Shown here piece after piece: positions 6,158-12,834 of a stretch of DNA of 12,886 bases (the first letter of the stretch is position 1; each line of letters begins with the position of its first letter). This DNA is from Collinsella sp. Its GTDB lineage: Bacteria; Actinomycetota; Coriobacteriia; Coriobacteriales; Coriobacteriaceae. The notes under the pieces were generated by a model. That model searched no databases. It was not told the origin of the DNA and saw nothing but the letters and a program-made list of their open reading frames with translations. Position numbers and translations under genes: made by a program. The DNA lies in contig JAHYYJ010000020.1 in the NCBI GenBank assembly GCA_019425015.1, positions 1-12,886 on the forward strand, read 5' to 3'.

Positions 6158-7102
6158 ATGCCCGCGCTTATCACCCATCATCTGTTTGGCGAGGAAAGCA
6201 TCGACCGTCTTCCGCAGGGCGTCATCACGTCCGATGAAGAGCGCATTGCCTTTATCTTGGGCAACCAAGGCCCCGACCCGTTTTTCTTTCACATTCTGAC
6301 ACCGCGTGTTTCCGACTGCACGCTGCTGGCGCAGGTCATGCATCGGTCGCGCATGTCTCGCCAGTTCGCGTGCCTGCGCGACGGCGTGTCGCATCTGCTG
6401 CCGCGCGATGCCAGCTTGGGTCGTGCCTTTGCGCTGGGCCTGCTGTCTCATTACGTGCTCGACCGCAACGCTCACCCCTTTGTCTATGAGCAGCAGTTTG
6501 GCATCGTGGAGTCCGATTCAGAGCTTGAGGATTCGAGCAGTCAGGTCCATGCCGTGATCGAGAGCGACCTGGATGTACTGATGCTGCAGCTTAAACGCGA
6601 TGGCGCTACGGTCGACGATTACCCGCCGGCGGGCGAGATCGTCACCACCGATCGCATCAATCGCGTGGCCGGCGTGCTGATGAGCTATGTTGCCGGACGC
6701 GTGTACGGCATTGACATTCCGGCGGGGGAGTACGGTGCTGCCGTTGCCAATATGCAGCGACTTTACCGCGCGATTGAGCCGGCCGGCTCCGCAAAGACGC
6801 GCGCGATCTCGCTGGTTGAGGGCTTGGTGCACGACTACTCGCTGCTCGACGGCCTTGCGCACCGCGTGACGACCGAGCTGCCCGAGCGTACCGGCAACCT
6901 GGGCCACTTGGCATGGAAGAACCCCTTTACCGATGAAGTCTCGACCGAGAGCTTCCCCGAGGTCTTTGACCGCGCGCTGCTCGATTACGAGTGCACGGTT
7001 GCCCGCTTTATCGAGACCGGCGATATGGAAGCCGTGACCAACCATGTCAATTACAGCGGTCGCGTGCTCAATGCCGATGAGGAGTTCGACCGCGAGGAAT
7101 AG
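6158..7102 (+). CDS. Zinc-dependent phospholipase C-like protein (PF00882-type)
   Basis: This 314-residue protein begins MPALITHHLFGEE, the typical start of bacterial Zn-dependent phospholipase C-like proteins, and continues with LGNQGPDPFFF (34-44). Candidate metal ligands are H7/H8, D40, H98, D102, H106 (motif HYVLDRNAHP) and H131/E135 (HAVIE). The D102-x3-H106 and H131-x3-E135 spacing resembles the alpha-toxin zinc site. No signal peptide or membrane helix is seen, so it is probably intracellular and unlikely to be a secreted toxin. A true phospholipid or phosphoester substrate is not shown. The frame is open from 6128, but the ATG at 6158 is chosen because AAAGGAT (6147-6153) sits five bases upstream and the family begins at this MPA. 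It lies between RR1 and the MFS gene, so it may belong to the signalling locus. Confidence 0.85.
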   Translation: MPALITHHLFGEESIDRLPQGVITSDEERIAFILGNQGPDPFFFHILTPRVSDCTLLAQVMHRSRMSRQFACLRDGVSHLLPRDASLGRAFALGLLSHYVLDRNAHPFVYEQQFGIVESDSELEDSSSQVHAVIESDLDVLMLQLKRDGATVDDYPPAGEIVTTDRINRVAGVLMSYVAGRVYGIDIPAGEYGAAVANMQRLYRAIEPAGSAKTRAISLVEGLVHDYSLLDGLAHRVTTELPERTGNLGHLAWKNPFTDEVSTESFPEVFDRALLDYECTVARFIETGDMEAVTNHVNYSGRVLNADEEFDREE

Positions 7103-7130
7103 GGCTCATGCGTGCCCCTTTGCCGAATCC

Positions 7131-7162
7131 TTGCCGGTGCTTCTGGACAATTGGGGTACGAT
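7131..7162 (+). promoter_or_regulatory. Weak possible promoter of the MFS gene
   Basis: TTGCCG (7131-7136) and TACGAT (7157-7162) have a 20-base spacer, longer than usual. The GGG that precedes TACGAT also precedes TATGAT at 8556 and CATAAT at 6120. It lies about 40 bases before the MFS start, a sensible position, but the support is weak. Confidence 0.25.
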
Positions 7163-7203
7163 GAACTAACTGCATATCGGGCAAATACGAAGGGTCCCTG
7201 TCC

Positions 7204-8463
7204 ATGAAATACACCAAGCTCGAGCGTAACTGGGTTATGTACGATGTGGGCAATTCGGCCCTCGTGCTGCTCAATACCTCGGTGGTGCCCATTTACTTTA
7301 ACGCCATCAATACCGGCGCTTCCTCGGCCGGCCTGGTGGTCGCTTGGGGCAATGCGCAGACGATCGCCTCGCTGGTCATCGCCATGCTCATGCCCATTCT
7401 GGGCGCACTTGCCGACTACGCCGGCAACAAGATCAAGTTCTTCTTGGGCTTCTTCCTCACGGGCCTGGTGCTTTGCCTGGCGCAGGCTATCCCAATGTCC
7501 GCCATGGCATTTTTGACCGTGTACGTGCTGTGCACCATCGGCCTTAACTCTTCTATGACGTTCTACGACGCCATGCTGCCTGACATTACCACCGACGAGC
7601 GCATGGACGCCGTGTCCAGCTCGGGTTATGCCTGGGGCTACATCGGTTCCACCGTGCCGTTCGTCATCTGCCTGGCGCTCATCATGGGTGGCCCCGCTCT
7701 TGGCATCCCCACCATGCTGGCAACGCGTCTGTCGTTTATCATCACTGGTGCCTGGTGGCTCATCTTTACCCTGCCGCTCATTCGCACCTATAAGCAAAAG
7801 TACGGTCGCGAGCGCGGTCCCGAGGACACCATCGGCCACATCGTGGGCGGTGTGTTCTCCGAGGTCGGACACACCATGCGCGAGATTGCCCACAATAAGA
7901 CCGTGCTGGTCTACATGATCGCGTTCTTCTTCTATATCGACGGTGTGCACACGGTCATTTCCATGGCCACCAGTTACGGATCGGCCTTGGGCATCGATTC
8001 GACGCAGCTGGTGCTGGCGCTGCTCGTTACGCAGTTCGTGGCCTTTCCGTCCGCCATCATCTACGGCAAGCTCGCCGGACGCGTGGGCACGCTCAACATG
8101 ATCCTGGTGGCGGTCGCCGCCTACATGGGGATTGTGCTGTTCGCCGCGTTCTTCCTAAAGACCGCCTTTGAATTCTGGGTGCTTGCCATTATGGTCGGCC
8201 TGTTCCAGGGCGGTGTGCAGGCGCTCAGCCGTAGCTACTTTGGCCGCATTATCCCCAAGGAAAAGTCCAACGAGTACTACGGCTTCTTTGACATCTTTGG
8301 TCGTTATGCAAGCGTTATGGGCACCTTCCTGGTGTCGGTCGTCACCTCGCTGACCGGCAACCCGTCGCTGGGCGTCCTTTCCATTGGCGTGCTGCTGGTC
8401 GTTGGCTTTATGCTACTGGTCCGCCTGTCCCGCATGACTCGGGCGGCAGAGCATGCCGCATAG
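7204..8463 (+). CDS. UMF1/Atg22-like major facilitator transporter
   Basis: This 419-residue membrane protein has about 12 helices. YDVGNSA (13-19) at the start of helix 1, DYAGNK (71-76) in the loop 2-3 signature position, YDAMLPDI (121-128) and SSGYAWGYIGS (139-149) are the hallmarks of the UMF1 group related to yeast vacuolar effluxer Atg22. It probably exports or takes up small solutes such as amino acids or sugars; the substrate is unknown. The ATG has AAGGG about nine bases upstream, a modest ribosome site. It is 101 bases after the phospholipase-like gene with no terminator between, so co-transcription is possible. The likely terminator at 8577 follows. Confidence 0.9.
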   Translation: MKYTKLERNWVMYDVGNSALVLLNTSVVPIYFNAINTGASSAGLVVAWGNAQTIASLVIAMLMPILGALADYAGNKIKFFLGFFLTGLVLCLAQAIPMSAMAFLTVYVLCTIGLNSSMTFYDAMLPDITTDERMDAVSSSGYAWGYIGSTVPFVICLALIMGGPALGIPTMLATRLSFIITGAWWLIFTLPLIRTYKQKYGRERGPEDTIGHIVGGVFSEVGHTMREIAHNKTVLVYMIAFFFYIDGVHTVISMATSYGSALGIDSTQLVLALLVTQFVAFPSAIIYGKLAGRVGTLNMILVAVAAYMGIVLFAAFFLKTAFEFWVLAIMVGLFQGGVQALSRSYFGRIIPKEKSNEYYGFFDIFGRYASVMGTFLVSVVTSLTGNPSLGVLSIGVLLVVGFMLLVRLSRMTRAAEHAA

Positions 8464-8510
8464 GAGCGAGCGGCTATTGTGCCTGTCCACGGTACTCTTT
8501 TGGGGTTATC

Positions 8511-8561
8511 CGCAATAAACATTGCGACTTGCGAGCAATGATTTGCCCAAGTGGGTATGAT
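8511..8561 (+). promoter_or_regulatory. Dyad cluster and -10-like box before the glycosyltransferase gene
   Basis: CGCAAT (8511-8516) and ATTGCG (8521-8526) form a perfect inverted repeat around AAAC. TTGCGAGCAA at 8529-8538 is a second dyad. TATGAT (8556-8561) resembles a -10 box, but no well-spaced -35 box was found. The repeated ATTGC/GCAAT words recall the dyad at 3831. This is a candidate operator and promoter for the glycosyltransferase-HK2-RR2 unit. Confidence 0.35.
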
Positions 8562-8576
8562 GGAATCAGCTAGGTC

Positions 8577-8616
8577 GCGGGGCGTCGCCTGTGTTTGGCG
8601 GCGTCCCGTTTTTGTG
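8577..8616 (+). terminator. Intrinsic terminator, possibly a leader attenuator
   Basis: GGGGCGTCGCC (8579-8589) pairs with GGCGGCGTCCC (8597-8607) across a 7-base loop, with two G-U pairs, followed by GTTTTTGTG. This is a strong terminator for the MFS transcript. Only about 20 bases separate it from the next ATG, and those hold the ribosome site GGGAGGG. The glycosyltransferase mRNA must therefore start upstream of the hairpin and read through it. Confidence 0.75.
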
Positions 8617-8634
8617 TTGCAGGGAGGGTAAGGC

Positions 8635-9822
8635 ATGAACGCCACGGTCGTGATTCCAACGTATTGGGCGGGCGATGACGCTTGCGCAAACGCCCCTGGC
8701 ACCTATGACCATTCGACGCGACTCAACGCCGACAATCCCGAACTCGACCGCTGCCTGGCCTCGCTTGAGCAGGTGTGCGACATCCCGCGCATCATCCTTT
8801 TGGTGGTCTGTCCTGTTTCTGCCACAGCCGATGTGTCGCTGCGCGTGCACGAGATTGTCGACGCGCATCCCACGCTCAAGGTCACCGTTGTCACCAACAC
8901 CCAGGCCTCGCGCATCGCAGACCGGGTTGCTCAGATCGCGCCCAAGGGTTCGGGCGAGTGCGTGAGCCTGCGAGGCTACGGTGCCATCCGCAACATGGGG
9001 CTAGCCTGTGCCGCTGTGCTGGGGCATGACGCGGTTATCTTTTTGGATGACGATGAGACTGTCATCGATGCCGACTTTATGAAGCGCGCGACCTACGCGC
9101 TGGGTCAGCAGACGCGCCAGGGCCTGCCGATCTTGGTCAAGAGCGGCTATTTCTACGATCGCGACGGCTCGCCGCTGGCTCCCACGGACAAGGCGGGCAT
9201 CTGCCATCGTTGGTGGACCAAGCGCATCGAGTTCAACCGTTGGATGAAAAAGGCGCTCTCGGGCACCCGCATCTCGCGCTCCAACTACGTGTGCGGCGGC
9301 CTGATGGCCCTGCACGCCCGCGCCTTTACGCGTGTGGCCTTTGACCCGTTTATCACCCGCGGCGAGGACTTGGATTACCTCTTTAACATGCGTATGTTTG
9401 GCTACGACGTGTGGTTTGATAACGAGTGGACCGTGCGCCATCTGCCTCCGGAGTCCGAAAAGCGCTCACCGCGCTTTATGCAGGATGTATACCGTTGGTA
9501 CTACGAACGGGCCAAGTTGACGTTCGCCGCGCATCAAAAGGAGCTCATCCCCGTTACGGCGGCATCGCTCATGCCCTACCCGGGCCCGTGGATTTCGCGC
9601 GAGCTCGACGACCGCGTGCGCAAGACCGCTATGGTCCGCAGCGTGTTTACCCGCGAGCATGAGGGCTACCTGCGCATCTGGCGCCATGGTATCGACGAGG
9701 CAAAGGCCTATGCGCGCCAAAACGCTGCAAGCTATCTGCGTTTCCAGAGCTTTTGGCCCAAGATCATGGACGGGCTTTGGCGTGACGCACAACTGATCAG
9801 TATTCTGGAGGGGGCCGAATGA
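8635..9822 (+). CDS. GT2-like glycosyltransferase, soluble
   Basis: This 395-residue protein has a GT-A fold signature. It begins ATVVIPTYW, carries the nucleotide-sugar/metal motif FLDDDE (137-141, D138-D140), and has a likely acceptor-side acidic motif GEDLDY (243-248), followed by MFGYDVWFDNEWTVRHLPP with H269. No membrane helix or signal peptide is seen, so it acts in the cytosol or at the inner membrane face. Donor and acceptor are unknown. It could glycosylate a small molecule, lipid or wall precursor. The ATG has GGGAGGG about ten bases upstream. Its stop overlaps the HK2 start by four bases (ATGA), implying translational coupling with the kinase. That is an unusual pairing and hints that its product or substrate is linked to the signal. 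Confidence 0.82.
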   Translation: MNATVVIPTYWAGDDACANAPGTYDHSTRLNADNPELDRCLASLEQVCDIPRIILLVVCPVSATADVSLRVHEIVDAHPTLKVTVVTNTQASRIADRVAQIAPKGSGECVSLRGYGAIRNMGLACAAVLGHDAVIFLDDDETVIDADFMKRATYALGQQTRQGLPILVKSGYFYDRDGSPLAPTDKAGICHRWWTKRIEFNRWMKKALSGTRISRSNYVCGGLMALHARAFTRVAFDPFITRGEDLDYLFNMRMFGYDVWFDNEWTVRHLPPESEKRSPRFMQDVYRWYYERAKLTFAAHQKELIPVTAASLMPYPGPWISRELDDRVRKTAMVRSVFTREHEGYLRIWRHGIDEAKAYARQNAASYLRFQSFWPKIMDGLWRDAQLISILEGAE

Positions 9823-11162
9823 TCGACCGCCGCGCCCAGCGCGATAGTTCAATATCAATCTTTCGCATCATTGCCGTCGCCTGCGCCATTTGCGTGCTGG
9901 TGTACTTTATTTTCGCCTTGGTGACCGGTATCGAGCCGATCGCCACGGTGATTGCCTGCGCGCTGCTGTGCATCTTTCTGTGCATCTTTATCTTTTTGAC
10001 GCTCAATCCCGATTCGGTGCGCTCCCAGTACACCGAGGAGACGCTCTCGGTGGCCTCGGCCATGCTCGAGGACATTAAGGGCGGTCTGACGCAGGAGTCG
10101 GCGCGTTTGGTGTGCCGGCGCATTTTGCCCGAGACGCGCGCCATGACGGTGGCCATCACCGACGAGGACAACGTGCTTGCCTGCGCGGGCGAGTTTGAGG
10201 AAAAACTGCTGCCCGATACTCCCATCCACACGCTTGCCACACGCTACGTTATCGAACATGGCATCGTGCAGTCGTTCAACCGTATGGTGGATGTCGTGGG
10301 CTCGGACGGCTCGCACAACCAAGTCCCCGCCGGCATTATCGCCCCCATCAAGGTGGGCGATCGTACCGTCGGTACGCTCAAGTTCTACTACAAGACCCCG
10401 CGCGCCGTCGACCGTACCCAGTACGCGCTTGCCTCGGGCTTTGCCGAGATCTTGTCCACACAGCTCGCCATCCACGAGCTCGAGGTGCAAAAGGAGCTCA
10501 CGGCGCGCGCCGAGGTGCGTGCGCTGCAGGCGCAGATTAACCCGCACTTCCTGTTCAACACGCTGAACACCATTGCATCGTTTACGCGCACCGACCCGCT
10601 GCGGGCCCGCGAACTGCTTCGTGAGTTCTCATCGTTCTATCGTGCCACGCTCGACAACTCGGGATCGCTTATTCCGGTCTCGCGCGAGGTCGCACAGACC
10701 AAGCGCTACCTTACCTTTGAGAAGGCCCGCTTTGGCGAGGACCGCGTGCTTGCGACGTTCGATGTGTCCGAGGACGTGGAAGATACGCTGGTGCCGGCGT
10801 TCGTGATCCAGCCGATTGTCGAGAACGCCGTACGTCATGGTATGGGCGATGACGACGCCCTGAGGATCGACGTGACCGTTCACCAAGACGGCGAGGATGC
10901 AATCTTGATTGCCGTGGCCGATAATGGCGTGGGCATGGATGAGGGTACCGCCGCCAGACTGTTTGACGAGCGCTCTGCCCGTCCCGACGCCAGCTCTCCC
11001 CAGGGTGGCGGCGCCGGTGTGGCCATGCACAATATTTCGGAGCGCATCCATCGCTTTTATGGGCCGCACTCCTATACGCGTGTCGAATCGGCGCCGGGCA
11101 AGGGCACCAAAGTGCTCCTTCATCTTGATTTGTCAGAGAGCATCTTTGACATTCAAGAGTAA
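9819..11162 (+). CDS. LytS-type sensor histidine kinase with two membrane helices (HK2)
   Basis: This 447-residue paralogue of HK1 has the same plan. Membrane helices lie at about 14-36 and 41-61, joined by a few residues. A GAF-like region follows at about 75-222, then the His_kinase domain with H243 in QINPHFLFN, then the HATPase domain with N336 (ENAVRHG), DNGVGM (368-373) and GGGAGVAMHN (396-405). The stretch YALASGFAEILSTQLA just before the kinase core is almost shared with HK1. It should phosphorylate RR2, 72 bases downstream. The start overlaps the glycosyltransferase stop, and the upstream GGAGGGGGC inside that gene serves as ribosome site. The lack of a large external or membrane sensor suggests that a cytosolic or membrane-internal cue is read. 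Confidence 0.93.
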   Translation: MIDRRAQRDSSISIFRIIAVACAICVLVYFIFALVTGIEPIATVIACALLCIFLCIFIFLTLNPDSVRSQYTEETLSVASAMLEDIKGGLTQESARLVCRRILPETRAMTVAITDEDNVLACAGEFEEKLLPDTPIHTLATRYVIEHGIVQSFNRMVDVVGSDGSHNQVPAGIIAPIKVGDRTVGTLKFYYKTPRAVDRTQYALASGFAEILSTQLAIHELEVQKELTARAEVRALQAQINPHFLFNTLNTIASFTRTDPLRARELLREFSSFYRATLDNSGSLIPVSREVAQTKRYLTFEKARFGEDRVLATFDVSEDVEDTLVPAFVIQPIVENAVRHGMGDDDALRIDVTVHQDGEDAILIAVADNGVGMDEGTAARLFDERSARPDASSPQGGGAGVAMHNISERIHRFYGPHSYTRVESAPGKGTKVLLHLDLSESIFDIQE

Positions 11163-11171
11163 AATAAAAGG

Positions 11172-11209
11172 CTACGGGCTCAACGTCATGCGACGGATGC
11201 CCGGCGTAG
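11172..11209 (+). promoter_or_regulatory. Stem-loop between HK2 and RR2
   Basis: CTAC (11172-11175) pairs with GTAG (11206-11209) and GGGC (11176-11179) with GCCC (11199-11202). CGTC (11184-11187) pairs with GACG (11192-11195) at the tip across ATGC. There is no T run, so it is not a terminator. It could set the ratio of kinase to regulator. The HK1-RR1 gap has no equivalent. Confidence 0.35.
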
Positions 11210-11234
11210 TTAGTTGACGAAAGGTTTTATCCCT

Positions 11235-11951
11235 ATGCTGCGTGCGATGATTGTGGATGATGAGGCGCCGGCTCGCTCGGAGCTTCGCTTCCTGCTCGAG
11301 CAAACGGGCAAGATCGGCACGATCACGGAGGCGTCGAGCGTCCGCTCCGCCATCGAGATGCTTATGGAAAGTCGCGTGGATGTCGTGTTTCTCGATATCT
11401 CGATGCCCGGTGCCTCGGGCCTGCAACTTGCCGAGGCGCTGCATAAGCTCAAAAATCCGCCGGCGATTGTGTTTGTGACCGCGTATAGCGATCATGCCGT
11501 CGAGGCGTTCGACGTAGATGCTGTCGATTACCTAATGAAACCGGTTGAGGAGGCACGCCTGGATCGCGCGATCGAGAAGGCCATGCAGCGCGCCAAGCCC
11601 GTCACGGACAGCAAGGCCACCATCGAGCGCATTCCGGTGGAAAAGGGCGGCCGCAAGGTGCTCATTCCCGTGGACGACATCCGCTTTATCATGGCCAAGG
11701 ACGATTACTCCTGCATCTATACCGTCGATGATCGCTTTTTGTCGACGACCTCGCTGGCGCAGTTTGAGGCCAAGCTCTGCGACTTTGGCTTCTTCCGTGT
11801 TCACCGCCGCTATATCGTCAACCTAGCGTGCGTCACGGACGTTGAGACGGTGCCCTCGGGCGCCATCCAGCTGGGCATTACGGGCGTCGACGAACGCGTG
11901 CCGGTTTCTCGCCGCCGCGTCGTGCCGCTCAAGAAGGCTCTGAGTCTCTAG
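11235..11951 (+). CDS. LytTR-family response regulator (RR2)
   Basis: This 238-residue regulator has a receiver domain (D8/D9 in IVDDE, phospho-acceptor D54 in FLDISMPG, T82, and K102 in LMKPVEEAR) and a LytTR DNA-binding domain from about 138 (GGRKVLIPVDD, FFRVHRRYIVN, PVSRRR). It is a clear paralogue of RR1. The frame is open from a TTG at 11214, but the ATG at 11235 is preferred: it gives MLRAMIVDDE, the standard family start, and GAAAGG (11219-11224) lies ten bases upstream. It pairs with HK2. A strong terminator follows. Confidence 0.94.
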   Translation: MLRAMIVDDEAPARSELRFLLEQTGKIGTITEASSVRSAIEMLMESRVDVVFLDISMPGASGLQLAEALHKLKNPPAIVFVTAYSDHAVEAFDVDAVDYLMKPVEEARLDRAIEKAMQRAKPVTDSKATIERIPVEKGGRKVLIPVDDIRFIMAKDDYSCIYTVDDRFLSTTSLAQFEAKLCDFGFFRVHRRYIVNLACVTDVETVPSGAIQLGITGVDERVPVSRRRVVPLKKALSL

Positions 11952-11957
11952 CACACT

Positions 11958-12008
11958 GGCCCCGCAGCCCTGTAGACCCATCGTCTGCGGGGCCGTGGGG
12001 CCTTTTTT
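11958..12008 (+). terminator. Intrinsic terminator after RR2
   Basis: GGCCCCGCA (11958-11966) can pair with TGCGGGGCC (11986-11994). Alternatively GGCCCC (11958-11963) can pair with GGGGCC (11997-12002), which sits directly before six T residues. Either fold ends the HK2-RR2 transcript seven bases after the stop codon. Confidence 0.75.
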
Positions 12009-12047
12009 GTATGTATCTGCCGAATCGTTTTTTGCGGAAGGGATCCC

Positions 12048-12515
12048 ATGAACAGCGCAAGCGCCAAGCGCATCGACATCATCTCGGACACCCACGGCTA
12101 TTTATCGCCTGCGCTCTTGGATGAGCTTGAGGGCGCAGACCTGATCATCCACGCCGGCGACCTTACGTCAGAGATGGACTACGAGCACCTATGCACCATC
12201 GCCCCCGTGCGGGCCGTATTGGGCAACAACGATTACTACCGCGACTACGGCCCCGATGTAGACCGTCTTGCGCTCTTTACTTACGAAGGCCTCAAATTCG
12301 CCGTAGCCCACTACCGTGAAGACCTTCCGGTGGGATCCGTGGACGTAGCCATCAACGGCCACACCCACGTAACCAAAGAAGCCCAAGTGGGCCGTTGCTT
12401 AGTCCTCAACCCGGGCAGCGCCAGCTACCCCAGAGGCACCCGAGGCCCCACCATGGCCAGAATGCTCGTCAAAGACGGCAAGATCCTAAGCACCAAGTTT
12501 ATTGACTTGGACTAA
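12048..12515 (+). CDS. YfcE/MJ0936-type metallophosphoesterase
   Basis: This 155-residue cytosolic protein matches the short calcineurin-like phosphoesterase family in length and motifs: ISDTHG (D14, H16), HAGD (35-38, D38), GNND (59-62), a single His at H88 and GHTH (104-107), followed by LNPGS. These ligands bind two metal ions and support phosphodiesterase activity on small substrates; the physiological target is unknown. Many relatives have GNCD or GNHD where this one has GNND. The ATG is preceded by GGAAGGG about seven bases upstream. Terminators on both sides suggest its own transcription unit, although no promoter box is clear in the 39 bases between the upstream T run and the ATG. Confidence 0.92.
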   Translation: MNSASAKRIDIISDTHGYLSPALLDELEGADLIIHAGDLTSEMDYEHLCTIAPVRAVLGNNDYYRDYGPDVDRLALFTYEGLKFAVAHYREDLPVGSVDVAINGHTHVTKEAQVGRCLVLNPGSASYPRGTRGPTMARMLVKDGKILSTKFIDLD

Positions 12516-12524
12516 CCGTAACAA

Positions 12525-12560
12525 AAACGGGGGATGCAGATGCGTCCCCCGTTTCCATTT
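12525..12560 (+). terminator. Intrinsic terminator after the phosphoesterase gene
   Basis: AAACGGGGGA (12525-12534) pairs perfectly with TCCCCCGTTT (12545-12554), and the intervening TGC/GCG can extend the stem. The tail is TTCCATTT. The A-rich left arm would allow some bidirectional function. It starts ten bases after the stop codon. Confidence 0.75.
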
Positions 12561-12672
12561 GAGCCAAAGGCAGAGCTTCAACAAAAACAATCAGACCAAC
12601 CCCGCCGAGGAGCACGCGGGCTAGCCGCGCAGCGGCGCACGCCCGCAAAACTGGTTGAATAATGTGACGGCA
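12561..12672. other. Non-coding stretch with a nested GC-rich hairpin
   Basis: No gene is supported here. GCGGGC (12616-12621) pairs with GCCCGC (12641-12646), and inside it GCCGC (12624-12628) pairs with GCGGC (12632-12636). CAACC near 12597-12601 and GGTTG at 12653-12657 could close an outer stem. It may be a decayed repeat or terminator, and its role is unknown. Confidence 0.3.
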
Positions 12673-12815
12673 GGGAGGGCTTCCGGGGCTGAGGGCGGGG
12701 GTTAAGTTTGTCGCGAGTTCCGCACGCAAAGGAAAGCACTTAATGTGCTTTCCGTCTTGCGCAGGACTGTAGAGCAGCAAACTTAACCCCCGCCCTCAGC
12801 CCCGGAAGCCCTCCC
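12673..12815. repeat. 143-base fold-back element with perfect 38-base inverted arms
   Basis: Bases 12673-12710 are the exact reverse complement of 12778-12815, 38 of 38. The arms begin GGGAGGGCTTCCGGGGCTGA and end GTTAAGTTTG. The centre folds too: GGAAAGCAC (12731-12739) pairs with GTGCTTTCC (12745-12753), CGCAA (12725-12729) with TTGCG (12757-12761), and GTTCC with GGAC. Almost the whole element can form one long hairpin. No coding frame or obvious target duplication is seen. It could be a miniature inverted-repeat (MITE-like) element or a structured RNA. It ends 19 bases before the IS terminus. Confidence 0.75.
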
Positions 12816-12834
12816 GGATGGCCCCAAAAAATTT

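Noticed and set aside
11214..11234. TTG start giving a 21-base longer RR2
   Set aside because: The ATG at 11235 matches the family N-terminus and has an upstream GAAAGG; the TTG start would place the ribosome site inside the gene.
12044..12050. GGATCCC palindrome at the phosphoesterase ribosome site as an operator
   Set aside because: Too short and coincident with the Shine-Dalgarno region; no support.
12499..12780. Minus-strand open frame of 93 codons at the right edge
   Set aside because: It runs through the terminator, the nested hairpin and into the fold-back element; no ribosome site or protein family is evident.
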